The notes: a model not told the origin generated them from the letters alone. A stretch of DNA of 64,000 nucleotides from DATDAH01 sp963823495 (GCA_963823495.1 CAWGLV010000001.1:248001-312000), one strand, 5' to 3'; counted from the first letter of the stretch, positions 1-8,316 are shown. Numbers and translations are program-made.

Positions 1-160
1 CCGGGTCGGGCACGGCCAGCACCAGCAGGTCGACGCCGTGGGTCGCGCCTCGCACCTCGTCTCCCCGGCCGAGTACGGGCTCGACGGTCCAGCCGACCCG
101 CTCGAGGGCGAGGCCCAGGGCGCCCCCGGCCCGGCCCGCCCCCACGATCCGGACCCTCAT
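1..160 (-). CDS. DUF2520/Rossmann-like protein, N-terminal part (cut by window edge)
   Basis: The first 53 residues are visible and the rest lies beyond base 1. The protein starts at ATG (160-158) with MRVRIVGAGRAGGALGLAL, a glycine-rich GxGxxG dinucleotide-binding turn, followed by a second beta strand and a LLVLAVPDP strand-end typical of a Rossmann fold. Proteins of this type (Rossmann-like plus DUF2520) are often found next to folK and the pantothenate genes panB/panC in Actinobacteria, which fits the folate genes just upstream on the same strand. The substrate is not known from sequence. The family call rests on the N-terminus and context only. Confidence 0.7.
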   Translation of the reverse strand, partial: MRVRIVGAGRAGGALGLALERVGWTVEPVLGRGDEVRGATHGVDLLVLAVPDP

Positions 161-230
161 CGCCCGGTTCCGGGCCCATCCCCGTGTCGTGGAGGACACC
201 CGGGTGGGCCGAGACCGGGATCCGACGGGG

Positions 231-1202
231 TCACGGGACGAGCACCGCCTTGCCGGTGAGGTCCCGCGCCACCAGGGCGGCCAGCACGGCCGGGCCTTCC
301 TCGAGTGGGTACGCCGTCGGCGCGGCGGGATGGAGGCGGCCCTCGGCCAGCAGGTCGAGGAGGCGACGGATCAACACCGCGTTCTCCTCCGGGTGAAAGA
401 GCGCCCAACCACCCCACTCCACGCCGACGACCGACCGGTTGCGCAGGAGGATCTGGTTGGTGGGGACCTCGGGGATCCCTCCGACGAACCCGATGACCAG
501 GTAGCGCCCGAAGTCGCCGAGGGCCCGGATCGAGGCCTCGGCCATCTCCCCGCCGATCGGGTCATAGACCACGTCGACGCCAGTGCCACCGGCCAGCTCC
601 CGGGCCCGCGCCTTGAGGTCCTCGGTCGTGTAGTCGATGACCGCCTCGGCCCCGGCGGCGACCGCCGCCTCCCGCTTCGACGCCGAGGACGCCGCCGCGA
701 TCACCCGGGCCCCCAACGCCCGACCCACGTCCACCGCGGCGAGGCCCACCCCACCGCCGGCGCCCAGGACGAGGAGGGACTCGCCCTCCTGCAGCCGGGC
801 CCGCATCTCCAGGGCGAACAGGCCCGTGCCGTAGGCCTGGACCACGGTCGCCGCCGTGGCCGTGGCGAGGCCGTCGGGGATGGTCAGCGCCTGGTCCGCC
901 TTCACCACGACGGCCTCGGCGAAACCCCCGAAGCCGCACGAGGAAAGGACCCGGTTCCCCTCCGCCACGCCGTCGACGCCCTCGCCGACGGCGTCGACGA
1001 CGCCCGCCACCTCGGACCCGGGGACATAGGGGACCTGCGGGCTGAACTGGTAGCCCCCGCTCGCCATGATCGAGTCGACGTAGTTGACCCCCGCCGCCTC
1101 GACCCGGATCCGGACCTGCCCCGGCCCCGGCTCCGGCTCGGGCCGGTCCTGCAGGATCAGGGTCTCCGGCGGACCGAACTGCTCCACGACGATGGCGCGC
1201 AT
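231..1202 (-). CDS. NADPH:quinone oxidoreductase (zinc-free MDR family)
   Basis: This is a cytosolic medium-chain dehydrogenase/reductase of the quinone oxidoreductase type, expected to transfer hydride from NADPH to quinones or other activated carbonyls. The N-terminal GroES-like domain (about residues 1-120) has PGSEVAGVV. The nucleotide-binding domain carries LGAGGGVGLAAV in place of AxxGxxG, then DVVYDPIGGE. The cysteine ligands of zinc alcohol dehydrogenases are missing, as is normal for this subfamily. Length (323 aa) is typical. The start was taken at the ATG giving MRAIVVEQFG; another in-frame ATG lies three codons upstream. The start overlaps the end of folK by about 46 bases, so it is probably co-transcribed with the folate genes although its role there is unclear. 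Confidence 0.85.
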   Translation of the reverse strand: MRAIVVEQFGPPETLILQDRPEPEPGPGQVRIRVEAAGVNYVDSIMASGGYQFSPQVPYVPGSEVAGVVDAVGEGVDGVAEGNRVLSSCGFGGFAEAVVVKADQALTIPDGLATATAATVVQAYGTGLFALEMRARLQEGESLLVLGAGGGVGLAAVDVGRALGARVIAAASSASKREAAVAAGAEAVIDYTTEDLKARARELAGGTGVDVVYDPIGGEMAEASIRALGDFGRYLVIGFVGGIPEVPTNQILLRNRSVVGVEWGGWALFHPEENAVLIRRLLDLLAEGRLHPAAPTAYPLEEGPAVLAALVARDLTGKAVLVP

Positions 1203-1684
1203 GTCCCCCATCCTGCCCGTTCGGCCGTCCCGACCTGGAGCGCCCCGACCTCGCGGACCTCGCCTGCGGCGGCGGCGACCTGGTCGGCGGTGACCAGGTC
1301 CGGGGCCAGGTCCCGCAGGGGGGCGAGGACGAAGCGGCGTTGCCCCATCCTCGGGTGGGGGACGACCAGGTCGGGCTCGTCGACGGTCTCACCGTCGACC
1401 CAGAGCACGTCGACATCCAGCGTCCTCGGCCCCCAACGCACCTCGCGGACCCGCTCGGCCACCGCCTCCAGCTCGGCACACAGACCGAGGAGCCCGCGGG
1501 CCGACAACGACGTGTCCATCTCCACCACGAGGTTCAGGAACGGCTCCTGGTCGGGGCCACCGACGGGATCGGTCTCGTACAGGGGCGAGATGGCGACGAC
1601 ATCAGGGATCCCTCCGACGGCCCCCTGCAGCAGGGCGCGCCGGTCACCGAGGTTCGACCCCAGGCCCAGGAAGGCTCGGGTCAA
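1157..1684 (-). CDS. folK: 6-hydroxymethyl-7,8-dihydropterin pyrophosphokinase
   Basis: FolK transfers pyrophosphate from ATP to 6-hydroxymethyl-dihydropterin, the step before dihydropteroate synthase. Hallmarks are LGLGSNLGDR at the N-terminus, the SPLYETDPVGGPDQEPFLN segment and the metal/ATP loop RWGPRTLDVDVLW followed by PHPRM. About 175 aa is normal for the family. No ATG or GTG precedes the conserved N-terminus in frame; the only sensible start is TTG at 1684-1682, which overlaps the folB stop as TTGA. That implies translational coupling to folB. The gene lies in the order folP, small protein, folB, folK. Confidence 0.92.
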   Translation of the reverse strand: MTRAFLGLGSNLGDRRALLQGAVGGIPDVVAISPLYETDPVGGPDQEPFLNLVVEMDTSLSARGLLGLCAELEAVAERVREVRWGPRTLDVDVLWVDGETVDEPDLVVPHPRMGQRRFVLAPLRDLAPDLVTADQVAAAAGEVREVGALQVGTAERAGWGTCAPSSWSSSVRRRP

Positions 1685-2058
1685 GTGAGATCGGCGCGGG
1701 TACGGGTGATGCGCACACCGCAGGTGTCGAGGTGATGGGGCACGGGCGGCCGGAGCTTGCGCACGGCCACGGTCACCGCCTGCACGCGCTCGTCGACCAT
1801 CACCGCTTCGGCCAGCCGGCGGGCCAAGGCCTCGAGCAGGTCGAAACGCTCCTCGGCGATGATGCGTTCGGCCATGGCGCACAGGGCCGAGTAGTCGATG
1901 GTGTCGGCCACGTCGTCGGTGCGGCCGGGCGGGGCCAGATCGGCCACCACGTCGAGGTCGACCTCCAGGGGCTGGACCCGGGCGTGCTCCTCGGGCAACA
2001 GCCCGCACAGGCCCAGGACCCGCAGGCCCCGCAGCTCGATGCGATCCGAGTCCCCCAC
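1681..2058 (-). CDS. folB: dihydroneopterin aldolase
   Basis: FolB cleaves 7,8-dihydroneopterin to 6-hydroxymethyl-dihydropterin and glycolaldehyde. The protein shows the family N-terminus DRIELRGLRVLGLCGLLPEE, a V/T-D-Y motif (DTIDYSALC), then FDLLEALARRLAE and the C-terminal VRKLRPPV strand. Length of 125 aa fits. The GTG at 2058-2056 was chosen because it sits just before the conserved start of the domain, although the open frame runs further upstream. It follows the phosphatase-like gene by 23 bases and overlaps folK by 4 bases. Confidence 0.9.
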   Translation of the reverse strand: MGDSDRIELRGLRVLGLCGLLPEEHARVQPLEVDLDVVADLAPPGRTDDVADTIDYSALCAMAERIIAEERFDLLEALARRLAEAVMVDERVQAVTVAVRKLRPPVPHHLDTCGVRITRTRADLT

Positions 2059-2081
2059 CGACGGCCCCCCGGTCGTGACGC

Positions 2082-2606
2082 TCAGGTCGAGGCCCCACGC
2101 CGGGTCCGCAGGTCGAGGGCCAGGGTGACCAGGCCCCGTCCTGTCGGACCCATCTGGCGGTCGACCATGCGCTCGACCACCGAGATGGTCTGGGGACCGT
2201 TGTCCAGGAGCCCGGACCACAGCACGTAGCCGGCCATGACCCCCACCAGACGGTCGCCGAGCTCGTCCTGGTGCAGGAGCACCATCGTGCCCTCGGCCCG
2301 CAGCCGGTCCAGCTCCGGGTAGAGCTCCAACAGGTAGGTGGCCTCGTCGTCCTCGGCGGTGAAGGGCCGGTGCTGCCAGGCCACGCCGAGCTCGTCGTAG
2401 TTGTGGAGGTTGTGGGGCGACGGGATGAGCGAGATGACACAGCCGAAGCCGGACTCCCGCAGCCAGATGATCTCCTCCTGACGCCGGACGCGACGGTGGT
2501 TGGCGCCGTACCCGCCGGGCCGCTCGCACACCGCGAGCTGGTCCTTCACGATCCAGTGGAAGTTGCGCGGGACGATGCCCCGGGCCCACTTCCCCTTGGG
2601 CATCAT
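2082..2606 (-). CDS. dual-specificity-phosphatase-like protein lacking the catalytic cysteine
   Basis: A 174-aa protein of unassigned function. Its layout resembles small dual-specificity/tyrosine phosphatases: an N-terminal strand with IVPRNFHWIV, then EIIWLRESGFGCVISLIPSP, then a late LLHQDELGDRLVGVMAGYVL segment. That last stretch aligns with the P-loop HCxxGxxR, but the Cys is Gln and the first Gly is Leu; the flanking His and Arg remain. It should therefore be catalytically dead or act through another mechanism. The start is at the first of two adjacent ATGs, 10 bases after the folP stop. Its position inside the folate operon suggests a linked role, which is inference. Confidence 0.6.
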   Translation of the reverse strand: MMPKGKWARGIVPRNFHWIVKDQLAVCERPGGYGANHRRVRRQEEIIWLRESGFGCVISLIPSPHNLHNYDELGVAWQHRPFTAEDDEATYLLELYPELDRLRAEGTMVLLHQDELGDRLVGVMAGYVLWSGLLDNGPQTISVVERMVDRQMGPTGRGLVTLALDLRTRRGAST

Positions 2607-2616
2607 GATCGTCGAC

Positions 2617-3408
2617 TCATTTCGATATCTCTCCCTGCACGACGCGGGCAGCCTGGGCTGTCGCCCGGACGTCGTGTGCACGGATCATGCCCGCTCCTCG
2701 GGCCATCGCCCACGTCGCGGTCGCCACGGAGGCCTCCAGGCGGTCCTCGGCGGGGGGAGGATCCACGGTTCCGTCGCTGTCCGCCAGCAGCCGGCCCAAG
2801 GTCGACTTGCGGCTGGTCCCGACCACCACGGGCCAGCCGGTGGCGACCAGTCGATCGAGATGGGCCAGGAGGTCGAGGTTGTGCTCGACGGTCTTGCCGA
2901 AGCCGATGCCCGGATCGATCCAGACCTCCCGGACCCCGGCGGCGACCGCGGCCTCGGCCCGGGCCACGAGGTGAGCCCGCACCTCGACCACCACGTCCCG
3001 GTAACGGGGATCGGTCTGCATCGTGCCGGGCTCGCCCTGCATGTGCACGGCCACCCAGGCCACGCCGAGGCCGGCCGCGGTCTCCTGCAAGGAGGCCGAC
3101 ACGTCGTTGATCATCGTGGCCCCCGCGGCGACCGCGGCCTCGGCCACCGCGGCATGCCGGGTGTCGACCGACACCCGCACCCCGCCGGCGAGCGCGGCGA
3201 TGACCGGCTCGACCCGGCGGATCTCCTCGGCCACGGTGACGGGCTCGGCCCCTGGTCGCGTGGACTCGCCGCCCACATCGATCACATCGGCCCCCTCCGC
3301 GACCAGGCGCCGCCCGTGGGCCGCGGCCGCATGGGCCTCGAGGTAGGAGCCTCCGTCGGAGAACGAGTCGGGGGTGACGTTGACCACGCCCATCACCAGC
3401 GACCGCAC
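2617..3408 (-). CDS. folP: dihydropteroate synthase
   Basis: FolP condenses 6-hydroxymethyl-dihydropterin pyrophosphate with p-aminobenzoate to give dihydropteroate and is the sulfonamide target. Diagnostic motifs are MGVVNVTPDSFSDGG (residues 6-20), DVGGESTRPGAEP (about 44-56), the SVDTRH strand, INDVSA, DPGIGFGK and the phosphate-binding GTSRKSTLG. The 263-aa length is standard. It follows the beta-propeller gene by 16 bases on the same strand and precedes the phosphatase-like gene. Confidence 0.95.
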   Translation of the reverse strand: MRSLVMGVVNVTPDSFSDGGSYLEAHAAAAHGRRLVAEGADVIDVGGESTRPGAEPVTVAEEIRRVEPVIAALAGGVRVSVDTRHAAVAEAAVAAGATMINDVSASLQETAAGLGVAWVAVHMQGEPGTMQTDPRYRDVVVEVRAHLVARAEAAVAAGVREVWIDPGIGFGKTVEHNLDLLAHLDRLVATGWPVVVGTSRKSTLGRLLADSDGTVDPPPAEDRLEASVATATWAMARGAGMIRAHDVRATAQAARVVQGEISK

Positions 3409-3424
3409 GGCCGCAGACTAGCGA

Positions 3425-4969
3425 TCAGCGGTTGGCCGGGCTCGGGCGGGGCGGGCCGTTGATGGCGTGGACCTGGCCGGCACGGGTGCCGACGATGATC
3501 TGGCCCCGCCAGACCGCAGGGGTCGACTCGATGCACCCTCCCAGCTCGACCGACCACAGCTCGGGGGGCTGGACGGTGGTGTCGGACACGTCGTAGGCGT
3601 GCAGGACGCCGTTGCAGTCCCCCTGGATCAGGACGTCGTCCACGATGACCGGGGACTGCCACGTCGGGCCCGGCAGGGAGAGCTCCCAGCGCACCGCCCC
3701 CGTCCGCCGGTCGATGCCCTTGACGGCCCCGCCGTTGGTGGCCACGATGACCAGGTCGCGGTGCAACGCGGGGGTGGCCCACACCCCGGCGGTGTCGGCG
3801 CCCTGGTCGTCGATCGCCCACACGACCGGCCGGTTCGGGTGCCGGGGATCGAGCTTGAGGATCTGGCCGACAGCCGCGGCCCGAGCGTTGTGGCGCTCCC
3901 ACTCGACGCCGACGTAGAGGAACCCCTGGGCGTCGACCGCCACACTGGCGTCCACGTCGTCGCCCGTCCAGAAGCGGAAGGTCCGGCGAGGCGCCCGGCC
4001 ACTGCGGAAGCCGGTCAGGTCCCAGCCCTGGACCAGCCCGCCCCCGTTGGAGAAGTAGACGGTGTTGCCCGACACGGCCACCGAGTTCTCGATGGACACC
4101 TGGGTGTCGCCGAGGTCGGCCAGGAGTTGGTCGTCCCAGCCCGGCGTGTTGAAGACCAGTTGTGGTGCCACCTGCACCAGGCCGTCCTCGCCGTAGCTGC
4201 GGTTCAGCTTCACGATGTGGAACTGGCTGTTCTCGCCACCCTCGAGCAGGTGGTCACCGATGACCAGCGGCGAGCCGTCCCAGTCGTTGTTCCACATCGT
4301 GGGGGACACGGCGTCGGCGGACAGGGACCAGAGCTCGGTGGGCTGGGGCCGGTCGAACGCGATCACCCGCAGGTGGTTGTCCCGGGAGCCCACGTACACC
4401 AGGGGGTGGCCCTGCGGGTCGATGGTCACCGAGCCCTTGATCAGGTCCCCGGTCGGGAACGGCGGGAGGATGTCCTGGCCGGTGTCCGCGTCGACGAAGT
4501 GCACGGCCCGGTCGTAGGCCCCGAAGACGACCCAGGTGCGCCCGTCCCGCTCGAAGACGGCCGGCTGTCCGGTCCAGCCCGTTCCGCACCAGGTCCGGGT
4601 CTCGTCGCCCTCGGAGGACTCCGAGCACATGGCCGAGTCGGGATAGCTCCACTGCCGACGGGGTCGGGCCGGCACCGGGCCCCGGCCGTACCAGCTCCGG
4701 GTCGGGTTCCCCCGGAAGGTCAGGAGTCCCGGCACGGTGGCGCCGGGGAACGGCCGGCCCGACGACCGCGGGTCCACCCAGCCCCGGAAGGGCGGGATCG
4801 TGGTCGTGGTGGGAGGCGGGGCCGTCGTCGACGGCGACACCGCGGTCGACGGGGGAACCGCGGCCTGCCCACGGTCGGGGCGGTCCTCCACGACCTGGGT
4901 CCAGGCGTAGAGGATCCCGGCCGCCAGCACCGCCGACAGCCCGACCCAGAGGGCGAGGCGCCGGGTCAA
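3425..4969 (-). CDS. membrane-anchored PQQ-type beta-propeller protein
   Basis: A 514-aa protein with one N-terminal membrane segment (about residues 5-22), a Pro/Thr linker (about 38-60) and a large extracytoplasmic domain. That domain repeats short strands such as WVVFGAYDRAVHFVDADTG, LVYVGSRDNHLRVIAFD, FLYVGVEWERHNAR, LVIVATNGGAVKGIDRRTG and IIVGTRAGQVHAINGP, which is the pattern of a PQQ-like (quinoprotein-type) beta-propeller. No cofactor-binding set can be identified. It may be a scaffold or cell-surface sensor. It sits between folE and folP with 12-16 base gaps, so it is in the folate transcription unit without an obvious biochemical link. Confidence 0.75.
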   Translation of the reverse strand: MTRRLALWVGLSAVLAAGILYAWTQVVEDRPDRGQAAVPPSTAVSPSTTAPPPTTTTIPPFRGWVDPRSSGRPFPGATVPGLLTFRGNPTRSWYGRGPVPARPRRQWSYPDSAMCSESSEGDETRTWCGTGWTGQPAVFERDGRTWVVFGAYDRAVHFVDADTGQDILPPFPTGDLIKGSVTIDPQGHPLVYVGSRDNHLRVIAFDRPQPTELWSLSADAVSPTMWNNDWDGSPLVIGDHLLEGGENSQFHIVKLNRSYGEDGLVQVAPQLVFNTPGWDDQLLADLGDTQVSIENSVAVSGNTVYFSNGGGLVQGWDLTGFRSGRAPRRTFRFWTGDDVDASVAVDAQGFLYVGVEWERHNARAAAVGQILKLDPRHPNRPVVWAIDDQGADTAGVWATPALHRDLVIVATNGGAVKGIDRRTGAVRWELSLPGPTWQSPVIVDDVLIQGDCNGVLHAYDVSDTTVQPPELWSVELGGCIESTPAVWRGQIIVGTRAGQVHAINGPPRPSPANR

Positions 4970-4981
4970 CTCGTCGAACCG

Positions 4982-5581
4982 CTAGTCACGCCCGATGAAG
5001 CGCATGGCCTCGGTGCGGGTGGCCACGTTCTCGCGGAACAGGCCACGGACCGAGGAGGTCACCGTCGAGGAACCCGGCTTGCGCACGCCCCGCATCGACA
5101 TGCACAGGTGCTCGGCCTCGATGACCACCAGGACGCCCTTCGGCTGCAACGTCCGCTCGATCTCATCGGCGATCTGGGTGGTCAGCCGCTCCTGGACCTG
5201 GGGACGACGGGCGTAGGCGTCCACCAGGCGGGCCAGCTTCGACAGCCCCGTGATGCGGCCGTCGTCGTTCGGGATGTAGGCCACGTGGGCCTTGCCCATG
5301 AAGGGCACCAGGTGGTGCTCGCAGGTCGACACCAGGGCGATGTCGCGGACCATGACCATCTCGTCGTGCCCGGCGTCGAAGGTCACCTGGAGGTGGTGGT
5401 CGGGCATCTCCCGGAGGCCACAGAAGATCTCCTCGTACATGCGGGCCACCCGGGCCGGCGTCTCCTGGAGCCCGTCCCGGTCGGGGTCCTCACCGATGGC
5501 CGCGAGGATCTCTCGCACCGCGGCCTCGATCCGCGACCGGTCGACCGGAGGGAGGTCGCCGTTCACCCCGTCGTCGGGCAC
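4982..5581 (-). CDS. folE: GTP cyclohydrolase I
   Basis: FolE converts GTP to 7,8-dihydroneopterin triphosphate, the first step of folate synthesis. The zinc ligands are present: Cys87 and His89/90 in STCEHHLVPF and Cys160 in EAEHLCMSMRG. Further family motifs are GLQETPARVARMYEE, HVAYIP, GLSKLARLV and RPQVQERLT. The 199-aa length is typical of the zinc-dependent type IA enzyme. The start ATG lies 1 base from the hpt stop, which indicates tight co-transcription with purine salvage. Confidence 0.96.
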   Translation of the reverse strand: MPDDGVNGDLPPVDRSRIEAAVREILAAIGEDPDRDGLQETPARVARMYEEIFCGLREMPDHHLQVTFDAGHDEMVMVRDIALVSTCEHHLVPFMGKAHVAYIPNDDGRITGLSKLARLVDAYARRPQVQERLTTQIADEIERTLQPKGVLVVIEAEHLCMSMRGVRKPGSSTVTSSVRGLFRENVATRTEAMRFIGRD

Positions 5582-5582
5582 C

Positions 5583-6155
5583 TCAGAGCTCCTCGTTGTA
5601 GGCGCAGATGTAGGGCAGGTTCCGGTAGCGCTCGGCGACGTCGAGCCCGTAGCCGATGACGAAGTCCGGGGGGATCTCGAAGCCCACGTACTTCAGGCTG
5701 GCCCCGTCCGTCGCCCCTTCCCGCAGCAGGAGGGCGCAGACCTCGAGGCTGGCCGGGTTCCGGGACTCGAGGTTCCGCTTGAGGTAGCGCAGGGTGAGGC
5801 CGCTGTCGACGATGTCCTCCACGATCAGGACGTCGCGATCCTGCAGGTCGATGTCGAGGTCCTTGACGATGCGCACCACCCCGGAGGTCCGGGTGGCGGC
5901 GCCGTAGGAGGAGACGGCCATGAAGTCGAACTCGACGGGCAGGGCGATGTGGCGCGAGAGATCGCTCATGAACATGAACGCCCCCTTCAGCACCCCCACC
6001 AGCAGGGGCGGCCGGCCCTGGTAGTCCGCGGTGATCTGGGCCCCCAGCTCGGCCACGCGGGCGGCCAGCTCGTCGGCCGGCACCACCACCCGGCCCAGGT
6101 GGGGGTCCTCGACCCGGACCACCGATTCGTCCTCGCCGCCGTCGCCGTCGCCCAT
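5583..6155 (-). CDS. hpt: hypoxanthine phosphoribosyltransferase
   Basis: Hpt salvages hypoxanthine and guanine with PRPP to IMP and GMP, feeding the GTP used by FolE. The PRPP signature VLIVEDIVDSGLTL spans about residues 109-122. The PPLLVGVLKGAFMF and FDFMAVSSYG segments and the C-terminal FVIGYGLDVAERYRNLPYI are characteristic. Length is 190 aa. The start was set at the ATG giving MGDGDGGEDE, 12 bases after tilS. The arrangement tilS-hpt is widely conserved; in many Actinobacteria ftsH follows hpt, but here folE follows directly. Confidence 0.95.
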   Translation of the reverse strand: MGDGDGGEDESVVRVEDPHLGRVVVPADELAARVAELGAQITADYQGRPPLLVGVLKGAFMFMSDLSRHIALPVEFDFMAVSSYGAATRTSGVVRIVKDLDIDLQDRDVLIVEDIVDSGLTLRYLKRNLESRNPASLEVCALLLREGATDGASLKYVGFEIPPDFVIGYGLDVAERYRNLPYICAYNEEL

Positions 6156-6167
6156 GGTGGCCCGACC

Positions 6168-7061
6168 TTACCGGTGGGGCCGTCGCCGGGTCCCAGCGGC
6201 GAGACGCAGGCGGCCGTCGGTGCGCACCACGCGCCAGCCCGCCGTCACGTCGGTCGCCTGCGACTCGTGGGCGACCACCGCCAGCACGCGGTCGATCGCG
6301 GCGGCGTCCACCGGGTGGTCTCCCCCCATGCCCTGCCACAGCCAGGTCCGCAGGGCCCGGCGGACCAGGGCGGGCTCGGCCGCCTGGAGCGCCCGCGTGT
6401 CGGTCGGGTCGAGGGCCCCGGCCAACCGGTCGAGCAGCTCGTTCTCCTCGGCCAGCAGACGGGCCTGGCGGGCCAGCACCGGCACCACGTCGCGACCCGC
6501 CACGTCGTCGAGCAGGGCGAGGACCTCGTGACGGACACGGGTCCGGAGGTGCCTGGGGTCCTCGTTGGTCGGGTCCACCAGGGGCTCCAGGCCCTCGGCC
6601 TCACAGAGCGCCGCGGTCTCGGTCCGGCGCAGGCCGAGGAGCGGTCGCCGCCGATCACGCCGGATGCCCGCCAGGCCCGGCCGACCCGCCCCCCGCATCA
6701 GGTTGAGCAACACCGTCTCGGCCTGGTCGTCGGCGGTGTGGCCGGTGAGCACGTCGGCGGGAAGGACGCCGTAGCGGGCCGCCCGGGCCCGGGCCTGCAG
6801 GTTGGGGCCGGGCGCCACGGCGACCGTCTCGGCCCGGAACGCCGCGCCGTAGCGCTCGGCCGCGGCAGCCACCCTCCCGGCCTCGGCGGCGGAGCCGGCC
6901 CGGAGACCGTGGTCGACGTGGACCGCGGTCACCTCACCGCCGGCAGCCGTCGCCAGGACGAGCAGCGCGAGGGAATCCGCACCCCCCGAGACCGCACAGG
7001 TGAGGGAGGTCCCGGCGGCGGGGAGGCAGCAACGCCTGAGCAGCTCCTCTCGGAGGCTCAC
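6168..7061 (-). CDS. tilS: tRNA(Ile)-lysidine synthase
   Basis: TilS ligates lysine to C34 of tRNA-Ile(CAU), changing its decoding to AUA. The N-type ATP pyrophosphatase loop SGGADS is at residues 25-30, followed by VHVDHGLR, the HTADDQAETVLLNLMRG motif and RPLLGLRR. The domain C-terminal to the catalytic core is short (297 aa in total), as in other actinobacterial TilS proteins. It is 12 bases upstream of hpt and 9 bases downstream of the metalloprotease-like gene. Confidence 0.93.
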   Translation of the reverse strand: MSLREELLRRCCLPAAGTSLTCAVSGGADSLALLVLATAAGGEVTAVHVDHGLRAGSAAEAGRVAAAAERYGAAFRAETVAVAPGPNLQARARAARYGVLPADVLTGHTADDQAETVLLNLMRGAGRPGLAGIRRDRRRPLLGLRRTETAALCEAEGLEPLVDPTNEDPRHLRTRVRHEVLALLDDVAGRDVVPVLARQARLLAEENELLDRLAGALDPTDTRALQAAEPALVRRALRTWLWQGMGGDHPVDAAAIDRVLAVVAHESQATDVTAGWRVVRTDGRLRLAAGTRRRPHR

Positions 7062-7070
7062 GGCCGTCGC

Positions 7071-8135
7071 CTAGGCCGCGGCCAGGTCGATGCGGGCCAG
7101 CCAGCCGTCGGGGTCGCGGATCTCGGCCAGGGTCGGGAGACGGGCGGGGTCTTCCCAGACCCTGTCGAGCACATCGGGCCCGCCGACGGACTCGATGGCG
7201 GCGATGAACCTCTCGCCCTGCTCGTACTGGGCGAGCTTGGCCTCGAGACCGAGCAGGCGCTGCAGCAGGCGGGCGAGGCCGTTGGCCTGCTGGCGCCGTT
7301 GGCGCAGGACCCGGCCGAAGCGGGCCGCGGAGGGGATCTGGTCCGCCCCGGCGCGGTCCATGGTCACGTCACCGTGTCCCTCCAGCAGGCTCATCAGGCC
7401 GGCGACCCGGTCGAGGGCGAGCCGCTGCTCAGGGCCGGCGAGCACGGCGGCCAAGCCGCCGTCCGCCAGCGGCTTGCGTCCCTCCCGCAGGTCGTCGGCC
7501 ATCCGGCCGATGGCGGCGAGGAATCGCTTCGGGTCCGGGTCCACCGCGCCGACGACCTCGTCCACCAGGCCGAGGTAGTGGGACCGCAACCAGGGGATGC
7601 CGGTGAACTGGGCCCGGTGGGTGACCTCGTGGAGGGACAGCCAGAGGCGGAACTCCCGCGGTGGGAACGCGAACTTCCTCTCCAGGGCCAGGACGTTGGG
7701 GCCCACGTAGTAGACGATGTCCTGGTCCTCCGGGGACTCGTCCTCGGCCACCAACAGGTCGTACTGGCCGAGCACCCGCGTGGACATCCAGCCCAGCAGG
7801 ACACCGACCTCGGCCCCGGCGATCCGCTGGGTGATCGGGGCCAACGGGCCCGGGCCCATGCGCTCGGCGAGCTTCTCGGTGAGCGGGCGCAGCAGGCGCT
7901 GGAACGAGGCCAGGTTGGCCGCGATCCACGCGGGACGGTCGACCACCCGGGCCCGGGCGGGACCTTCGGCCGAGACGAGGCCGGTGGTGTCGGCCACCCG
8001 CTGCTCGGCAATGGCGGTGAGCTCGGCGAAGTCCGGGGCCAGCGCGGCGTAGTGGTAGGAGTCGGCGAAGGGCTCGTGGCCCGAGAAGCGGACCGCGACC
8101 CGCTCGGCCAGGTCCCAGGCGATGGCGTCGGTCAC
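7071..8135 (-). CDS. zinc-dependent metalloprotease-like protein (DUF2342 family)
   Basis: A 354-aa protein of the family annotated as DUF2342, putative zinc-dependent metalloprotease or F420-biosynthesis-associated protein. The metal motif HEVTH (residues 169-173) lies in WLSLHEVTHRAQF, with a distal Glu/His candidate in LMSLLEGHGDVTMD. It also carries VLGQYDLLVAED and YYVGPNVLALE. The family commonly sits immediately upstream of tilS-hpt in Actinobacteria, exactly as here. Proteolytic activity has not, to my knowledge, been shown for this family. It is the first large gene of the minus-strand folate and purine run. Confidence 0.85.
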   Translation of the reverse strand: MTDAIAWDLAERVAVRFSGHEPFADSYHYAALAPDFAELTAIAEQRVADTTGLVSAEGPARARVVDRPAWIAANLASFQRLLRPLTEKLAERMGPGPLAPITQRIAGAEVGVLLGWMSTRVLGQYDLLVAEDESPEDQDIVYYVGPNVLALERKFAFPPREFRLWLSLHEVTHRAQFTGIPWLRSHYLGLVDEVVGAVDPDPKRFLAAIGRMADDLREGRKPLADGGLAAVLAGPEQRLALDRVAGLMSLLEGHGDVTMDRAGADQIPSAARFGRVLRQRRQQANGLARLLQRLLGLEAKLAQYEQGERFIAAIESVGGPDVLDRVWEDPARLPTLAEIRDPDGWLARIDLAAA

Positions 8136-8151
8136 GAGCGCCGCACGCGGG

Positions 8152-8280
8152 TCAGTTCTTGGGATAGCGGGGGGCCGACACCTTGCGGGCGTAGCCGATC
8201 GCCGTCAGCGCCAGGATGGCCAGGACGGTCAGGACCAGGATGGGTGCGAACCAGAAGTGCCAGACGACGCCGAGGACCAT
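8152..8280 (-). CDS. 42-aa single-pass membrane protein
   Basis: A short frame opens at ATG 8280-8278 and ends with TGA at 8154-8152. It encodes MVLGVVWHFWFAP, then a hydrophobic helix (LVLTVLAILALTAIGY), then a basic tail ending RKVSAPRYPKN. The shape is a bitopic membrane peptide with a short cytoplasmic basic end. It is 16 bases upstream of the metalloprotease gene on the same strand, so it may be the first gene of the operon. The function is unknown and no family is recognised. It is too short for homology-free certainty, but codon use and position support it. Confidence 0.55.
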   Translation of the reverse strand: MVLGVVWHFWFAPILVLTVLAILALTAIGYARKVSAPRYPKN

Positions 8281-8316
8281 GGGCGCGGAGCATAACGGGT
8301 ACGTTCTGGCTCCCAG

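Noticed and set aside
189..1688. Long plus-strand open frames over the folate region
   Set aside because: Pro/Arg/His-rich antisense readings of qor and folK, typical of high-G+C DNA; no domain and no ribosome site.
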